Source: DASYPQ01 sp041488095
GTDB lineage: Bacteria; Planctomycetota; UBA1135; GCA-002686595
Reading direction: 5' to 3'
NCBI GenBank assembly: GCA_041488095.1
Contig: JBGPOP010000038.1
Span: 1-41,417, forward strand
Length of the DNA stretch: 41,417 nucleotides
The translations under genes were made by a program, and so were the position numbers. Below the pieces are notes generated by a model. That model searched no databases. It saw nothing but the letters and a program-made list of their open reading frames with translations, and was not told the origin of the DNA. How positions within the stretch are numbered: position 1 is the stretch's first letter; each line of letters starts with the position of its first letter. Shown here in pieces: positions 1-8,035 of this stretch.

Positions 1-243
1 CCCGACGAGAAGGCCCCGCGAAGACGATCGGGCGCGCCGGGGGCTGCGGAGAAGGTCGAAACGCCGGGGAGCCCCGCCGGTGAGGGCGCCGCAGCCGCAA
101 CCGCGGCGAAGCCGAAGGCGCGGGCGAAGAAGGGCTCGAAGGGCGAGGAGCAGGCCCCGGGTGCGCAGGCCCAGGCGGAACCCAAGAAGCCCGCGCGCAA
201 GGGCGGGAAGACCGGCGGAGCAAAGAAGGAGAACAAGGCCTGA
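1..243 (+). CDS. rplV: C-terminal tail of a ribosomal protein, probably L22 (partial)
   Basis: The frame is open from base 1 and ends at TGA 241-243, 13 bases before rpsC. The 80 visible residues are low complexity, rich in Ala, Lys, Gly, Pro and Glu, and end in a strongly basic stretch. No folded L22 core is visible; it would lie upstream of the window. I assign rplV only from position, because rplV directly precedes rpsC in S10 operons. Standard L22 ends soon after its core, so this would be a long basic extension like those on S17, L15 and S11 further along. A different upstream gene cannot be excluded. Confidence 0.55.
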   Translation, partial: PDEKAPRRRSGAPGAAEKVETPGSPAGEGAAAATAAKPKARAKKGSKGEEQAPGAQAQAEPKKPARKGGKTGGAKKENKA

Positions 244-256
244 AGGCCGAGAGTTC

Positions 257-997
257 ATGGGACAGAAGATCCACCCCACCGGCTTCCGCCTCTCCACGAT
301 CGAGCCCTGGCGCTCGCGCTGGTACGCGGGCAAGAAGGACTTCAAGCGCTTCCTGCTCCAGGACCGGGACATTCGCGCCCACATCGCCAAGGAGTTCAGC
401 TCGGCCGGCATCGCCCGCGTCGAGATCGAGCGCACGACCGAGGCGGTCAACGTGATCATCCACACCGCGCGGCCGGGAGTCCTGGTCGGACGCAAGGGCG
501 TGCGCGTCGACGAGCTCAAGAAGGAGCTGCAGGCGATCACGGGCACGACCTGCCACCTGACCTTGCACGAGATCAAGCGCCCCGAGCTCGAGTCCAAGCT
601 CGTCGCCGAGGTCATCGCCGAAGCGCTCGAGAAGCGCATGGCGTTCCGCCGCGCGATGAAGCGGGCGATCCAGACCACCATGCAGGCCGGCGCCAAGGGC
701 ATCAAGGTCGAGCTGAACGGCCGCCTCGGCGGCGCGGAGATGGCCCGCCAGGCCAAGGAGCGCGAGGGTCGCGTGCCGCTCTCCACCTTGCAGGCCAACA
801 TCGACTACGGGACGGCGCTCGCCATGACCACCTACGGCGTCATCGGCGTCAAGGTCTGGATCTACAAGGGCGACATCGAGCGCGGCGGCACGGTCGACTT
901 CCGGCAGTCCCAGACGACCGCCGTGCGCAGCGAGCGCCCGCGGGCGCCGCGCCCGGGCTCGCAAGCCAAGGAGGTGCGCCATGTCGCTGATGCCTAA
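257..997 (+). CDS. rpsC: 30S ribosomal protein S3
   Basis: S3 sits on the 30S head at the mRNA entry channel. The ATG at 257 gives the canonical MGQKIHPTGFRL start; the frame stays open further upstream, but that part is the out-of-frame L22 tail. The 246-residue product has the N-terminal region, a KH domain with its GRKG loop (near residues 78-81) in a VLVGRKGVRVDELKK context, and the C-terminal domain with LGGAEMAR and TYGVIGVKVWI. Length is normal to slightly long, with a basic Pro/Arg C terminus. The stop overlaps the start of rplP by 17 bases, so the two are probably translationally coupled. Confidence 0.97.
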   Translation: MGQKIHPTGFRLSTIEPWRSRWYAGKKDFKRFLLQDRDIRAHIAKEFSSAGIARVEIERTTEAVNVIIHTARPGVLVGRKGVRVDELKKELQAITGTTCHLTLHEIKRPELESKLVAEVIAEALEKRMAFRRAMKRAIQTTMQAGAKGIKVELNGRLGGAEMARQAKEREGRVPLSTLQANIDYGTALAMTTYGVIGVKVWIYKGDIERGGTVDFRQSQTTAVRSERPRAPRPGSQAKEVRHVADA

Positions 998-1400
998 GCG
1001 GACCAAGTTCCGCAAGGCGCACCGGGGTCGGCTGAAGGGCGTCGCCACGCGCGGCAACCGGGTCTCCTTCGGGGACTTCGGCCTGCAGTCCCTCGACTAC
1101 GCCTGGCTCTCGGGTCGCCAGATCGAAGCCGGCCGGGTGGCCGCCAGCCGCGCGACGGACGGGCAGGCGCGCGTGTGGATCCGCGTCTTCCCCCACAAGC
1201 CGATCTCATCCAAGCCGGCCGAGGTGCGCATGGGCACCGGCAAGGGCGAAGTCGAGTTCTGGGCCGCTGAGATCAAGCCCGGCACCGTGATCATGGAGCT
1301 CGGCGGGCTGACCGAGGACCGGGCCCGTACCGCGTTCAAGCGCGTGGCCCACAAGCTGCCCATCAAGGTCAAGATGATCCGGCGCCTGCCGACCTCCTGA
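981..1400 (+). CDS. rplP: 50S ribosomal protein L16
   Basis: L16 lies near the A site and peptidyl transferase centre of the 50S subunit. The 139-residue product begins MSLMPKRTKFRKAHRGR and contains the conserved GRQIEAGRVAASR and MGTGKGEVEFW segments. The ATG at 981 is chosen because AAGGAGGT at about 967-974 is an excellent Shine-Dalgarno at the right spacing. An internal ATG at 990 would give the shorter MPKRTKF form. The start lies inside the end of rpsC, and rpmC follows after 27 bases. Confidence 0.97.
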   Translation: MSLMPKRTKFRKAHRGRLKGVATRGNRVSFGDFGLQSLDYAWLSGRQIEAGRVAASRATDGQARVWIRVFPHKPISSKPAEVRMGTGKGEVEFWAAEIKPGTVIMELGGLTEDRARTAFKRVAHKLPIKVKMIRRLPTS

Positions 1401-1427
1401 ACCGGACGCGAGGAGACCTGGACACCC

Positions 1428-1640
1428 ATGAAGATCGAGGAAATCCGCGGCAAGGGGGAGAACGAGCTCGGCTCCGAGCTCGCCAATCTCCGCAGGGAGC
1501 TCTTCGACCTGCGCTTCAAGTCCGCTTCCCAGAGCCTCCCCGACCCGTCGCGCATCCGTGCCCTCCGGCGCACGATCGCGCGCATGTGCACCGTGGTCCG
1601 CGAGCGCGAGCTCGGCGCCCGGGGCGCCAACCGACGCTAG
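1428..1640 (+). CDS. rpmC: 50S ribosomal protein L29
   Basis: A short, mostly helical protein of 70 residues at the normal L29 position between L16 and S17. Diagnostic segments are the N-terminal MKIEEIRGK, the LRRELFDLRFK core and the C-terminal IRALRRTIARM. L29 surrounds the polypeptide exit tunnel and helps dock trigger factor and SRP in bacteria generally. AGGAGA lies about ten bases before the ATG. The end is eight bases from the rpsQ start. Confidence 0.95.
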   Translation: MKIEEIRGKGENELGSELANLRRELFDLRFKSASQSLPDPSRIRALRRTIARMCTVVRERELGARGANRR

Positions 1641-1648
1641 CACCCGCC

Positions 1649-1984
1649 ATGAACCCCACACGCAACAACCGCCGGACGCTCGAGGGGACCGTCACGAGCG
1701 ACACGTGCGCCAAGACCATCACCGTTCAGGTCGAGCGCACCTTCAAGCATCCCAAGTACAAGAAGTACGTCCGCAAGCTGGCCCGCTTCCACGCGCACGA
1801 CGAGAAAGGCGAGGCCAAGAAGGGCGATCGGGTCGAGATCCGCTCCTGCCGCCCGCTCAGCCGCACCAAGCGCTGGCTCCTCGTGCGGGTCGTCGATCGT
1901 TCGGCCGCGGTCGAGACCGTCGACGTCACGACCGGCATCCTGGACACCGCGTCGCCGGCTGCTCCCGCCGGAGGTGCCGCGTGA
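1649..1984 (+). CDS. rpsQ: 30S ribosomal protein S17 with C-terminal extension
   Basis: S17 is a primary 16S rRNA binder with an OB fold. The ATG at 1649 gives MNPTRNNRRTLEGTV, matching the family start, and then SDTCAKTITVQVER, HPKYKKYVRK and GDRVEIRSCRPLSRTKRW. At 111 residues it is about 25 longer than typical bacterial S17. The extra part is a C-terminal tail from about residue 85 ending in Ala/Pro/Gly-rich sequence. The stop TGA at 1982-1984 overlaps the GTG start of rplN. Confidence 0.96.
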   Translation: MNPTRNNRRTLEGTVTSDTCAKTITVQVERTFKHPKYKKYVRKLARFHAHDEKGEAKKGDRVEIRSCRPLSRTKRWLLVRVVDRSAAVETVDVTTGILDTASPAAPAGGAA

Positions 1985-2349
1985 TCCAGATGCAGACCTT
2001 CCTGGACGTGGCCGACAACACCGGCGCGAGGCTGGTCCAGTGCATCAAGGTGCTGGGCGGCACCCACCGGCGCACCGCGGGCCTGGGCGACGTGATCGTG
2101 GTCTCGGTCAAGAAGTCGTTGCCGACCTCGGAGTTCAAGCCTGGCACGGTCGCCAAGGGCGTCATCGTGCGCGTCAAGCACAACACGCGGCGCCCGGACG
2201 GGTCCTACGTGCGCTTCGACCGCAACGCGCTGGTGCTGATCGACCCCGAGGGCAACCCGAGGGGCACGCGGATCTTCGGCGCGGTCGCGCGGGAGCTGCG
2301 CGAGCGCAACTACATGAAGATCATCTCGCTCGCCCAGGAGGTGGTGTGA
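1981..2349 (+). CDS. rplN: 50S ribosomal protein L14
   Basis: L14 sits at the subunit interface and contacts 16S rRNA. The GTG at 1981 yields (M)IQMQTFLDVADNTGAR, the exact family start, and a 122-residue product, the standard length. Conserved segments include CIKVLGGTHRR, VIVRVKHNTRRPDGSYVRFD and GTRIFGAVARELRE. The GTG overlaps the rpsQ stop by four bases and the TGA stop at 2347-2349 overlaps the rplX ATG, so translation is probably coupled on both sides. Confidence 0.97.
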   Translation: MIQMQTFLDVADNTGARLVQCIKVLGGTHRRTAGLGDVIVVSVKKSLPTSEFKPGTVAKGVIVRVKHNTRRPDGSYVRFDRNALVLIDPEGNPRGTRIFGAVARELRERNYMKIISLAQEVV

Positions 2350-2675
2350 TGCACGTCCGCAAGGGAGACACGGTCGTCGTCATCTCCGGCAACGACAAGG
2401 GCAAGCGCGGTTCGATCAAGTCGGTCCTGCTCGAGACCGACCGCGTGGTCGTCGAGGGAGTCAACCTGCGTTGGAAGCACCGGAAGCCCAGCCAGAAGAA
2501 TCCCAAGGGCGAGCGCCTGCAGATCGAGTGCTCGATCCACGCGAGCAACGTCATGCACCTCGACCCCAAGACGGACGAGCCCACGCGCCACCGCCCGCTG
2601 AGTCACAAGGGCGCCAAGCCCGAGAAGGGCGCGAAGGCCCCCAGGAAGAAGAAGGAGGCCTCCGCCGCGAGCTGA
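2349..2675 (+). CDS. rplX: 50S ribosomal protein L24
   Basis: L24 is an early 50S assembly protein near the exit tunnel. The ATG at 2349 overlaps the rplN stop. The 108-residue product begins MHVRKGDTVVVISGNDKGKRG, a KOW motif, followed by VEGVNLRWKHRKPS and a segment with IHASNVMHLDPK. The C terminus is a Lys/Ala-rich tail. Length is at the usual value for bacterial L24. rplE follows after 35 bases. Confidence 0.96.
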   Translation: MHVRKGDTVVVISGNDKGKRGSIKSVLLETDRVVVEGVNLRWKHRKPSQKNPKGERLQIECSIHASNVMHLDPKTDEPTRHRPLSHKGAKPEKGAKAPRKKKEASAAS

Positions 2676-2710
2676 GCCGCGAGGCTGGCCGCCCGCCGAG
2701 GGAACCCGAG

Positions 2711-3289
2711 ATGGCACGCCTGAAGGATCGCTACCGCAACGAAGTGAAGCTGCGCCTCAAGGAGCGCTTCAAGATCGAGAACGACCTCGCCGTTCCGCGA
2801 CTCTCGAAGATCGTGGTCAACATGGGCGTTGGCGCCGCGGTCGAGAACAAGGGCCGCGTCGAGTCCGCCGCCAAGGATCTGGCGCAGATCAGCGGCCAGC
2901 GCCCGGTCGTTCGAAACGCCAAGAAGGCCATCTCGAGCTTCAAGCTGCGCCAGGGCATGCCGATCGGCTGCTCGGTGACGCTGCGCGGCGACCGCATGTG
3001 GGAGTTCGCCGACCGTCTGATCTCCATCGTGCTGCCTCGCATCCGCGACTTCCGCGGCGTGCGCGACAAGCTCGACGGACGGGGGAACTACTCGCTCGGC
3101 CTCTCCGAGCAGAGCGTCTTCCCCGAGATCGATTTCGACAAGCTCGAGGCCGCGCAGGGGATGGACATCACCTTCGTGACCACGGCGCGGAACGACGAGC
3201 AGGGGTACTGGCTCCTCAAGGAGCTGGGGATGCCCTTCACCGCCCGGGAAGACTCGGCCAAGGGCCAGGTCAAGGGAAGGACGAGCTGA
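2711..3289 (+). CDS. rplE: 50S ribosomal protein L5
   Basis: L5 binds 5S rRNA in the central protuberance and contacts the P-site tRNA. The ATG at 2711 gives MARLKDRYRNEVK and a 192-residue product. Recognisable segments are VPRLSKIVVNMGVG, GQRPVVRNAKKAISSFKLR, GCSVTLRGDRMWEF, RDFRGV and NYSLGLSEQSVFPEI. A short basic C-terminal tail follows the family end. The stop is three bases before rpsN. Confidence 0.97.
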   Translation: MARLKDRYRNEVKLRLKERFKIENDLAVPRLSKIVVNMGVGAAVENKGRVESAAKDLAQISGQRPVVRNAKKAISSFKLRQGMPIGCSVTLRGDRMWEFADRLISIVLPRIRDFRGVRDKLDGRGNYSLGLSEQSVFPEIDFDKLEAAQGMDITFVTTARNDEQGYWLLKELGMPFTAREDSAKGQVKGRTS

Positions 3290-3292
3290 GCC

Positions 3293-3478
3293 ATGGCAAA
3301 AACCTGCTGGATCATCAAGCAGCGGCGCAAGCCCAAGTTCAAGACGCGCGCCTACACCCGCTGCACCATGTGCGGGCGCCAGCGCGCGGTGTACCGCAAG
3401 TTCGGCATCTGCCGCATCTGCCTGCGCCACGCCGCGCACCGCGGCGAGATCCCCGGGATGCGCAAGGCTTCCTGGTAG
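3293..3478 (+). CDS. rpsN: 30S ribosomal protein S14, zinc type
   Basis: This is the short 61-residue form of S14 (often called rpsZ), with the C-x2-C...C-x2-C zinc ribbon visible as CTMC and CRIC, ending GEIPGMRKASW. It binds 16S rRNA in the 30S head. The long, zinc-free S14 form is about 100 residues and lacks these cysteines. The gene is three bases downstream of rplE, and rpsH follows after 43 bases. Confidence 0.96.
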   Translation: MAKTCWIIKQRRKPKFKTRAYTRCTMCGRQRAVYRKFGICRICLRHAAHRGEIPGMRKASW

Positions 3479-3521
3479 GAGCCGTCCGACCACACCCGAG
3501 GCCCATCGAGCGAACCCGACC

Positions 3522-3917
3522 ATGATGACCGACCCGATCAGCGACATGTTGACGCGGCTGCGCAACGCCAACCGCATCCAGCAGAAGCGCGTCACCATGC
3601 CCGCCTCCCGGATGAAGGTGGGGATCGCCCAGATCCTCAAGGAGGAGGGCTTCATCCAGGACTACAGCGTCGAGGCGGCCCGGCCCTCCAGCCGGCTCTC
3701 CATCGCCCTCAAGTACGGCCAGGATGGCGAGATGATCATCCGCAGCATCCAGCGCATCAGCAAGCCCGGCTGCCGCGTCTACGCGGGAGCGGAGGAACTG
3801 AAGCCCGTGCTGCGCGGAATGGGCATCCAGATCCTGTCGACGCCGAAGGGCATCCTCTCCGACCGCATCGCCCGCCAGGAGAACGTCGGCGGCGAGATCC
3901 TGTGCAAGGTGACCTGA
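3522..3917 (+). CDS. rpsH: 30S ribosomal protein S8
   Basis: S8 is a primary 16S rRNA binder; in Escherichia coli it is also the translational repressor of the spc operon. The product begins MMTDPISDMLTRLRNANR and is 131 residues, the usual length. The C-terminal ISTPKG-type segment (LSTPKGILSDRIARQENVGGE) is present in the normal form. A second ATG at 3525 would give the shorter start. No obvious S8 operator could be identified by eye here. Confidence 0.97.
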   Translation: MMTDPISDMLTRLRNANRIQQKRVTMPASRMKVGIAQILKEEGFIQDYSVEAARPSSRLSIALKYGQDGEMIIRSIQRISKPGCRVYAGAEELKPVLRGMGIQILSTPKGILSDRIARQENVGGEILCKVT

Positions 3918-3920
3918 GCC

Positions 3921-4478
3921 ATGTCCCGCATCGGTAGGCAACCCATCCCCATCCCCACCGGGGTCGACGTCGAGTGCAAGCCCGATCGCCAGGTCGTGGT
4001 CAAGGGTCCCAAGGGCCAGCTCGAGTTCCAGGTGCGCCCCGAGATCGACGTCGCGGTCGAGCAGGGCTCGATCAGGATCTCGGCCAAGACCGCCGAGGGC
4101 GACCGCTTCGTCCGCGCCTGGCACGGCATGACCCGCGCCCTGATCCACAACATGGTCGTGGGCGTGACCAAGGGGTACGAAAAGAAGCTCGAGATCCAGG
4201 GCGTCGGCTGGAACGCGGCCGCCCAGGGCAACAAGGTCGTGATCAACATCGGCTTCAACAAGCCGGTGACCGTCCTGATGCCCACGGGCGTCCAGGTCGG
4301 GACGCCGAGCCCCACGAGCATCGTCATCTTCGGCCCGGACAAGCAGAAGGTGGGCCACATCGCCGCGGCCATCCGCAAGCGCCGCCCGCCCGAGCCCTAC
4401 AAGGGCAAGGGCATCCGCTACGAAGGCGAAGTGGTCAAGCGCAAGGCCGGCAAGAGCTTCGGCGCCACGGCGACCTGA
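3921..4478 (+). CDS. rplF: 50S ribosomal protein L6
   Basis: L6 lies near the factor-binding site of the 50S subunit. The product is 185 residues, begins MSRIGRQPIPIP, has the internal duplicated fold with VVKGPKGQLEF and HNMVVGVTKGYEKKLEIQGVGW, and ends with the family signature PPEPYKGKGIRYEGE followed by VVKRKAGK. Length is normal. It starts three bases after rpsH and ends nine bases before rplR. Confidence 0.97.
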   Translation: MSRIGRQPIPIPTGVDVECKPDRQVVVKGPKGQLEFQVRPEIDVAVEQGSIRISAKTAEGDRFVRAWHGMTRALIHNMVVGVTKGYEKKLEIQGVGWNAAAQGNKVVINIGFNKPVTVLMPTGVQVGTPSPTSIVIFGPDKQKVGHIAAAIRKRRPPEPYKGKGIRYEGEVVKRKAGKSFGATAT

Positions 4479-4486
4479 GGAAACCC

Positions 4487-4855
4487 ATGCGATCCACCCT
4501 GATCAAGAACATCCGGCGCGAACGCAGGTCCAAGCGCGTGCGCACGCAGCTGCGACGGGTCTCGGAGCTTCCGCGCCTGTCCGTGTCGCGCTCGCTCAAG
4601 CACATCGCGGCCCAGGTCATCGACGACGCGAGCGGACGCACGCTGGCGCACGTCACGAGCACGTCCAAGGATCTGGCGGGCGAGCTCCGGGGCAAGACCA
4701 AGACACAGCGCGCCGCCGTGATCGGCGCGGAGATCGCCAAGAAGGCGCGCGAGAAGGGCGTGGAAGCCGTGGTCTTCGACCGCGGGTTCGCGCGCTTCCA
4801 TGGCCGGGTCAAGGCCCTGGCGGACGCCGCGCGCGCAGGCGGCCTGAAATTCTGA
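4487..4855 (+). CDS. rplR: 50S ribosomal protein L18
   Basis: L18 binds 5S rRNA with L5. The ATG at 4487 gives a 122-residue protein of normal length, starting with a basic arm (MRSTLIKNIRRERRSKR) and carrying PRLSVSRSLKHIAAQVIDD, AAVIGAEIAKKA and the C-terminal VVFDRGFARFHGRVKALADAAR signature that ends GGLKF. A GAGGAAA-type purine run precedes the start. rpsE follows after 25 bases. Confidence 0.97.
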   Translation: MRSTLIKNIRRERRSKRVRTQLRRVSELPRLSVSRSLKHIAAQVIDDASGRTLAHVTSTSKDLAGELRGKTKTQRAAVIGAEIAKKAREKGVEAVVFDRGFARFHGRVKALADAARAGGLKF

Positions 4856-4880
4856 GAGCGTCGATCGTGAGGAGCAACGC

Positions 4881-5393
4881 ATGAAGCAAAAGCCGCGTTA
4901 CCTGGACGGCATGGAGGTCGAGGGCATCGACAACCTGGCCGAGTCCCTGGTCAAGGTGAACCGCTCCGCTGCGGTGGTGAAGGGCGGGCGGCGGTTCTCC
5001 TTTTCCGCGCTGTCGATCAGCGGGAACAAGTCCGGCATCGTCGGCTACGGCTTCGGAAAGTCGCGCCAGGTCCCCGGCGCGATCGAGAAGGCGGCGCGCG
5101 ACGGCCGCAAGCACCTGATGCGCGTGCCCCTGACGCACAGCGGCACGATCCCGCACGAGGTCGAAGGCTTCTGGTGCGGGTCGAAGCTGCGCATGCTCCC
5201 CGCCTCGCCGGGAACCGGCATCATCGCCTGCCCGTCCGTGCGCGCCGTGGCCGAGATGGCCGGCGTGCGCGACGTGCTCACCAAGTGCTACGGCTCCACG
5301 AACCCGGTCAACCTGGTCAAGGCCACGCTGCACGCGCTCTCCCAGCTGCGCACTCCCGAGCAGGTGGCCGAGTTGCGCGGTGTGCGGGCCTGA
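4881..5393 (+). CDS. rpsE: 30S ribosomal protein S5
   Basis: S5 contributes to decoding accuracy at the mRNA entry site. The product is 170 residues with the N-terminal dsRBD-like domain (residues ~15-80, including VNRSAAVVKGGRRFSFSAL and GYGFGKSRQVPGAIEKA) and the C-terminal domain with PASPGTGIIACPSVRAVAEMAG. A good AGGAG lies before the ATG. In many bacteria rpmD (L30) follows; here rplO begins 24 bases later, so L30 is missing from its usual position. Confidence 0.97.
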   Translation: MKQKPRYLDGMEVEGIDNLAESLVKVNRSAAVVKGGRRFSFSALSISGNKSGIVGYGFGKSRQVPGAIEKAARDGRKHLMRVPLTHSGTIPHEVEGFWCGSKLRMLPASPGTGIIACPSVRAVAEMAGVRDVLTKCYGSTNPVNLVKATLHALSQLRTPEQVAELRGVRA

Positions 5394-5417
5394 GGCCCCA
5401 CGAGGAAAGCCAGCGCC

Positions 5418-6056
5418 ATGGACCTGAAGACCGTCACGCTCAAGGGCCGCAAGACCGAGGCTCGCAAGCGCATCGCGCGCGGGCCCGGCAGCGGCCTCGG
5501 CAAGACCGCCGGCCGCGGCCACAAGGGCTGGGGCCAGCGCTCCGGGGCGAGCCGCCGGCCGGGCTACGAGGGCGGTCAGATGCCGCTCTACCGCCGCGTT
5601 CCCAAGCGCGGCTTCACGAACGCCCGCTTCCGCACCGACTACACGGTCATCAACGTCGAGATCCTCGAGGCCTTCGAGAGCGGCGCGACGGTCGACCTCG
5701 AAGCTGTGCTCTCGCGCGGCCTGCTGAGAAAGGTCGCTCCGCTCTTCAAGGTGCTCGGCGACGGCAAGATCACGCGCGCGCTGACGGTGCGCGCGCAGAA
5801 GTTCTCGAAGAGCGCGGCGGAAAAGATCCGCGCCGCGGGCGGCACCGTCGTCGAGCTCGACGAGCAGGGTCGCGTTCGCGAGGCGGCGAGTCCGGCTCCC
5901 GAGGCGGTCCAACCCAAGGCGAAGACGCCGCCCGAGCCCGGCCCGGAAGCGCCCCAGAAGACAGGCAAGAAGCCCAAGCTCGAGGGGCCCCCCGCCGAGG
6001 GCGAAGCGGGACCGGCCAAGAAGGCCAAGAAGAAGCCCAAGGATCCCGAGGTCTAG
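5418..6056 (+). CDS. rplO: 50S ribosomal protein L15 with long C-terminal tail
   Basis: L15 is a 50S assembly protein. The core begins MDLKTVTLKGRK, has the glycine-rich basic region (GPGSGLGKTAGRGHKG, then SRRPGYEGGQMPLYRR) and KRGFTN, and reaches the family end at about residue 150. The product is 212 residues against the usual 145-150. The extra 60 residues are Pro/Lys/Glu/Ala rich with no recognisable fold. It ends six bases before the GTG start of secY. Confidence 0.96.
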   Translation: MDLKTVTLKGRKTEARKRIARGPGSGLGKTAGRGHKGWGQRSGASRRPGYEGGQMPLYRRVPKRGFTNARFRTDYTVINVEILEAFESGATVDLEAVLSRGLLRKVAPLFKVLGDGKITRALTVRAQKFSKSAAEKIRAAGGTVVELDEQGRVREAASPAPEAVQPKAKTPPEPGPEAPQKTGKKPKLEGPPAEGEAGPAKKAKKKPKDPEV

Positions 6057-6062
6057 GCCGGC

Positions 6063-7376
6063 GTGAAGAACTCCTTCCTCCAGCTCTTCCGGATCCCGGA
6101 GACACGGCAGCGGATCCTGACCACCCTGGGTCTCCTGCTCGTCGAGCGCCTGGGGTTCCAGGTCCCGATCCCCGGGATGAGCCCGGAGTTCCTCTCGTCC
6201 AACAAGGACCAGGGCTCCCTGTTCGGCCTCATGAGCACCTTCTCGGGCGGCGCGATCGGGCAGACGACGGTCTTCGCCCTGGGGATCATGCCCTACATCT
6301 CGGCGTCGATCATCTTCTCGATGCTGACCAAGATCTCCCCGGCCATCGAGGCCGTGCAGAAGGAGGGGGCCGCGGGCCAGAAGAAGATCAACCAGTGGAC
6401 GCGGCTCGCGACGGTGCCGATCGCGATGGTCCAGGGTTTTTTCGTCCTCACCGGCGTGTTCCTCCGCCACCCGGAGATGATCACCGAGGACATGCGCGCG
6501 CACCCGGTCAACCTGGGGCTGATCGTCGTGCTCTCGCTCGTCGCCGGAGCGATCGCCGTGATGTGGGTCGGGGAGCTGATCACCGAGTTCGGCGTCGGCA
6601 ACGGCGCTTCGCTGATCATCATGGCCGGAATCATCGCGCGCATTCCGCACGCGATGGTGTTCCTGGCCAACACGGACGAATTCTGGAACACGATCCTGTT
6701 CCTCTCGGCGATCTGGGCCGTCACGGTGGTCGTGGTCGTCTACATCCACAAGGGCGCCCGGCGCGTACCGATCCAGTACGCCCGCCTGACGCGCGGGCGC
6801 CGTGTGTACGGGGGCCAGCGCCACTACCTGCCGCTCAAGATCAACATGGCGGGGGTGATGCCGATCGTGTTCGCCTCGGTGATCTTCATCGTGCCGGCGG
6901 TCGTCTTCGAGTGGATCGGCCTGGCCGATCTGAAGACCGTGTTCAGCACGCCGACCGGGTTCGTGCACGTCACGCTCTACGTGTCCCTGGTGTTCTTCTT
7001 CTGCTTCTTCTGGAACCGGCTGATGTTCCAGCCCGCCGAGATCGCCGACAACCTGCGCGAGCACGGCTCGTTCATCCCCGGCATCCGGCCGGGCGCGCGC
7101 ACGGCGGAGTACCTGACGAACAGCCTGACGCGCATCACGCTGGCCGGCGCCGCGTTCCTGGCGGTGATCGCGATCGCGCCTGCGTTCGTGACCCAGGGCA
7201 CGGCCATTCCGCAGGACATGCGCTACTTCCTGGGAGGCACCTCGGTCCTCATCGTGGTCGGCGTGGCGCTCGAGCTCGTCGACCGGCTCAACGCCCAGCT
7301 CGTCATGCGCAACTACGACGGCTTCATGAAGCAGTCCGGTCCGGGTTGGACGCGCGGCGAGAAGGAGAGCGCCTGA
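6063..7376 (+). CDS. secY: Preprotein translocase subunit SecY
   Basis: SecY is the central channel of the Sec translocon in the inner membrane. The GTG at 6063 gives MKNSFLQLFRIPETRQRI and a 437-residue protein of standard length with about ten hydrophobic segments. Family segments include LVERLGFQVPIPGM, GIMPYISASIIFSML, the cytoplasmic loop with VYIHKGARRVPIQYA and LPLKINMAGVMPIVFAS, and RPGARTAEYL. It lies between rplO and adk in the conserved spc operon order. AGGCCGGC before the GTG is a weak ribosome binding site. Confidence 0.97.
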   Translation: MKNSFLQLFRIPETRQRILTTLGLLLVERLGFQVPIPGMSPEFLSSNKDQGSLFGLMSTFSGGAIGQTTVFALGIMPYISASIIFSMLTKISPAIEAVQKEGAAGQKKINQWTRLATVPIAMVQGFFVLTGVFLRHPEMITEDMRAHPVNLGLIVVLSLVAGAIAVMWVGELITEFGVGNGASLIIMAGIIARIPHAMVFLANTDEFWNTILFLSAIWAVTVVVVVYIHKGARRVPIQYARLTRGRRVYGGQRHYLPLKINMAGVMPIVFASVIFIVPAVVFEWIGLADLKTVFSTPTGFVHVTLYVSLVFFFCFFWNRLMFQPAEIADNLREHGSFIPGIRPGARTAEYLTNSLTRITLAGAAFLAVIAIAPAFVTQGTAIPQDMRYFLGGTSVLIVVGVALELVDRLNAQLVMRNYDGFMKQSGPGWTRGEKESA

Positions 7377-7378
7377 GC

Positions 7379-8035
7379 ATGGTCCGCGTCGTGATCCTGC
7401 TCGGTCCGCCGGGCGCAGGGAAGGGGACGCAGGCCTCGCGCCTCTCCGCCGCGCTCGGCCTGCCCCACGTTGCGACCGGAGACCTCTTCCGCGAGAACCG
7501 CGAGAGGGGGACGCCTATCGGCCGTCGCGCGCAGGAGTTCATGGACAGGGGCGTGCTTGTCCCCGACGAGGTCGTGCTCGAGATGGTCTTCGAACGGGTC
7601 TCGAGGAAGGACTGCGCCCGCGGCTACCTCCTCGACGGCTTCCCGCGCACGCTGCCCCAGGCCGAAGCCCTGGAGAGGCGCCTTTCCAAGGGCGCGAGCG
7701 TCCAGGTCTGCAACCTTTCGGTTCCCGAAGCCGCATTGCTCGAGCGCATCACGGGTCGCCGCACCTGCAAGAAGTGCGGACAGGTCCACCACGTCGACAA
7801 CGCCCCGCCCCGGATGCTCGGCAGGTGCGACCGGTGCGGCGGCGAGCTGGTCCAGCGCCCGGACGATTCCGAGGCCGTGTTCCGCGAGCGTCTCTCCGTC
7901 TACCGTCGCCAGACGCAGCCGCTCGAGGGATTCTACCGTTCGCGCGGCCTCCTCTCCGAGGTCGACGGCGACCGGGAGACGGAGCGCGTGTTCGAGGCCC
8001 TCAAGCAGTGCGCTTCCGAAGGAGTGAAGGCCTGA
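7379..8035 (+). CDS. adk: Adenylate kinase, zinc-LID type
   Basis: Catalyses ATP + AMP to 2 ADP in the cytoplasm. The ATG at 7379 is two bases after the secY stop. The 218-residue product has the P-loop GPPGAGKGTQ, the AMP-binding ATGDLFRENRERGTPIG region, DGFPRTLPQAEAL, and a LID with four cysteines: CKKC and CDRC around residues 135-160. This Cys4 LID is the zinc-binding, long-type adenylate kinase. The stop shares one base with the infA start (TGATG). No map gene lies between adk and infA, unlike in many bacteria. Confidence 0.96.
   Translation: MVRVVILLGPPGAGKGTQASRLSAALGLPHVATGDLFRENRERGTPIGRRAQEFMDRGVLVPDEVVLEMVFERVSRKDCARGYLLDGFPRTLPQAEALERRLSKGASVQVCNLSVPEAALLERITGRRTCKKCGQVHHVDNAPPRMLGRCDRCGGELVQRPDDSEAVFRERLSVYRRQTQPLEGFYRSRGLLSEVDGDRETERVFEALKQCASEGVKA

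Noticed and set aside
4809..7064. Very long open frame on the minus strand opposite rpsE-rplO-secY
   Set aside because: It lies antisense to confident genes and its translation has no family resemblance. Extreme GC at the third codon position removes stops from the complementary frame. The same holds for antisense frames at 25631-28225 and 29503-32592 and for the plus-strand frame at 13352-15688.
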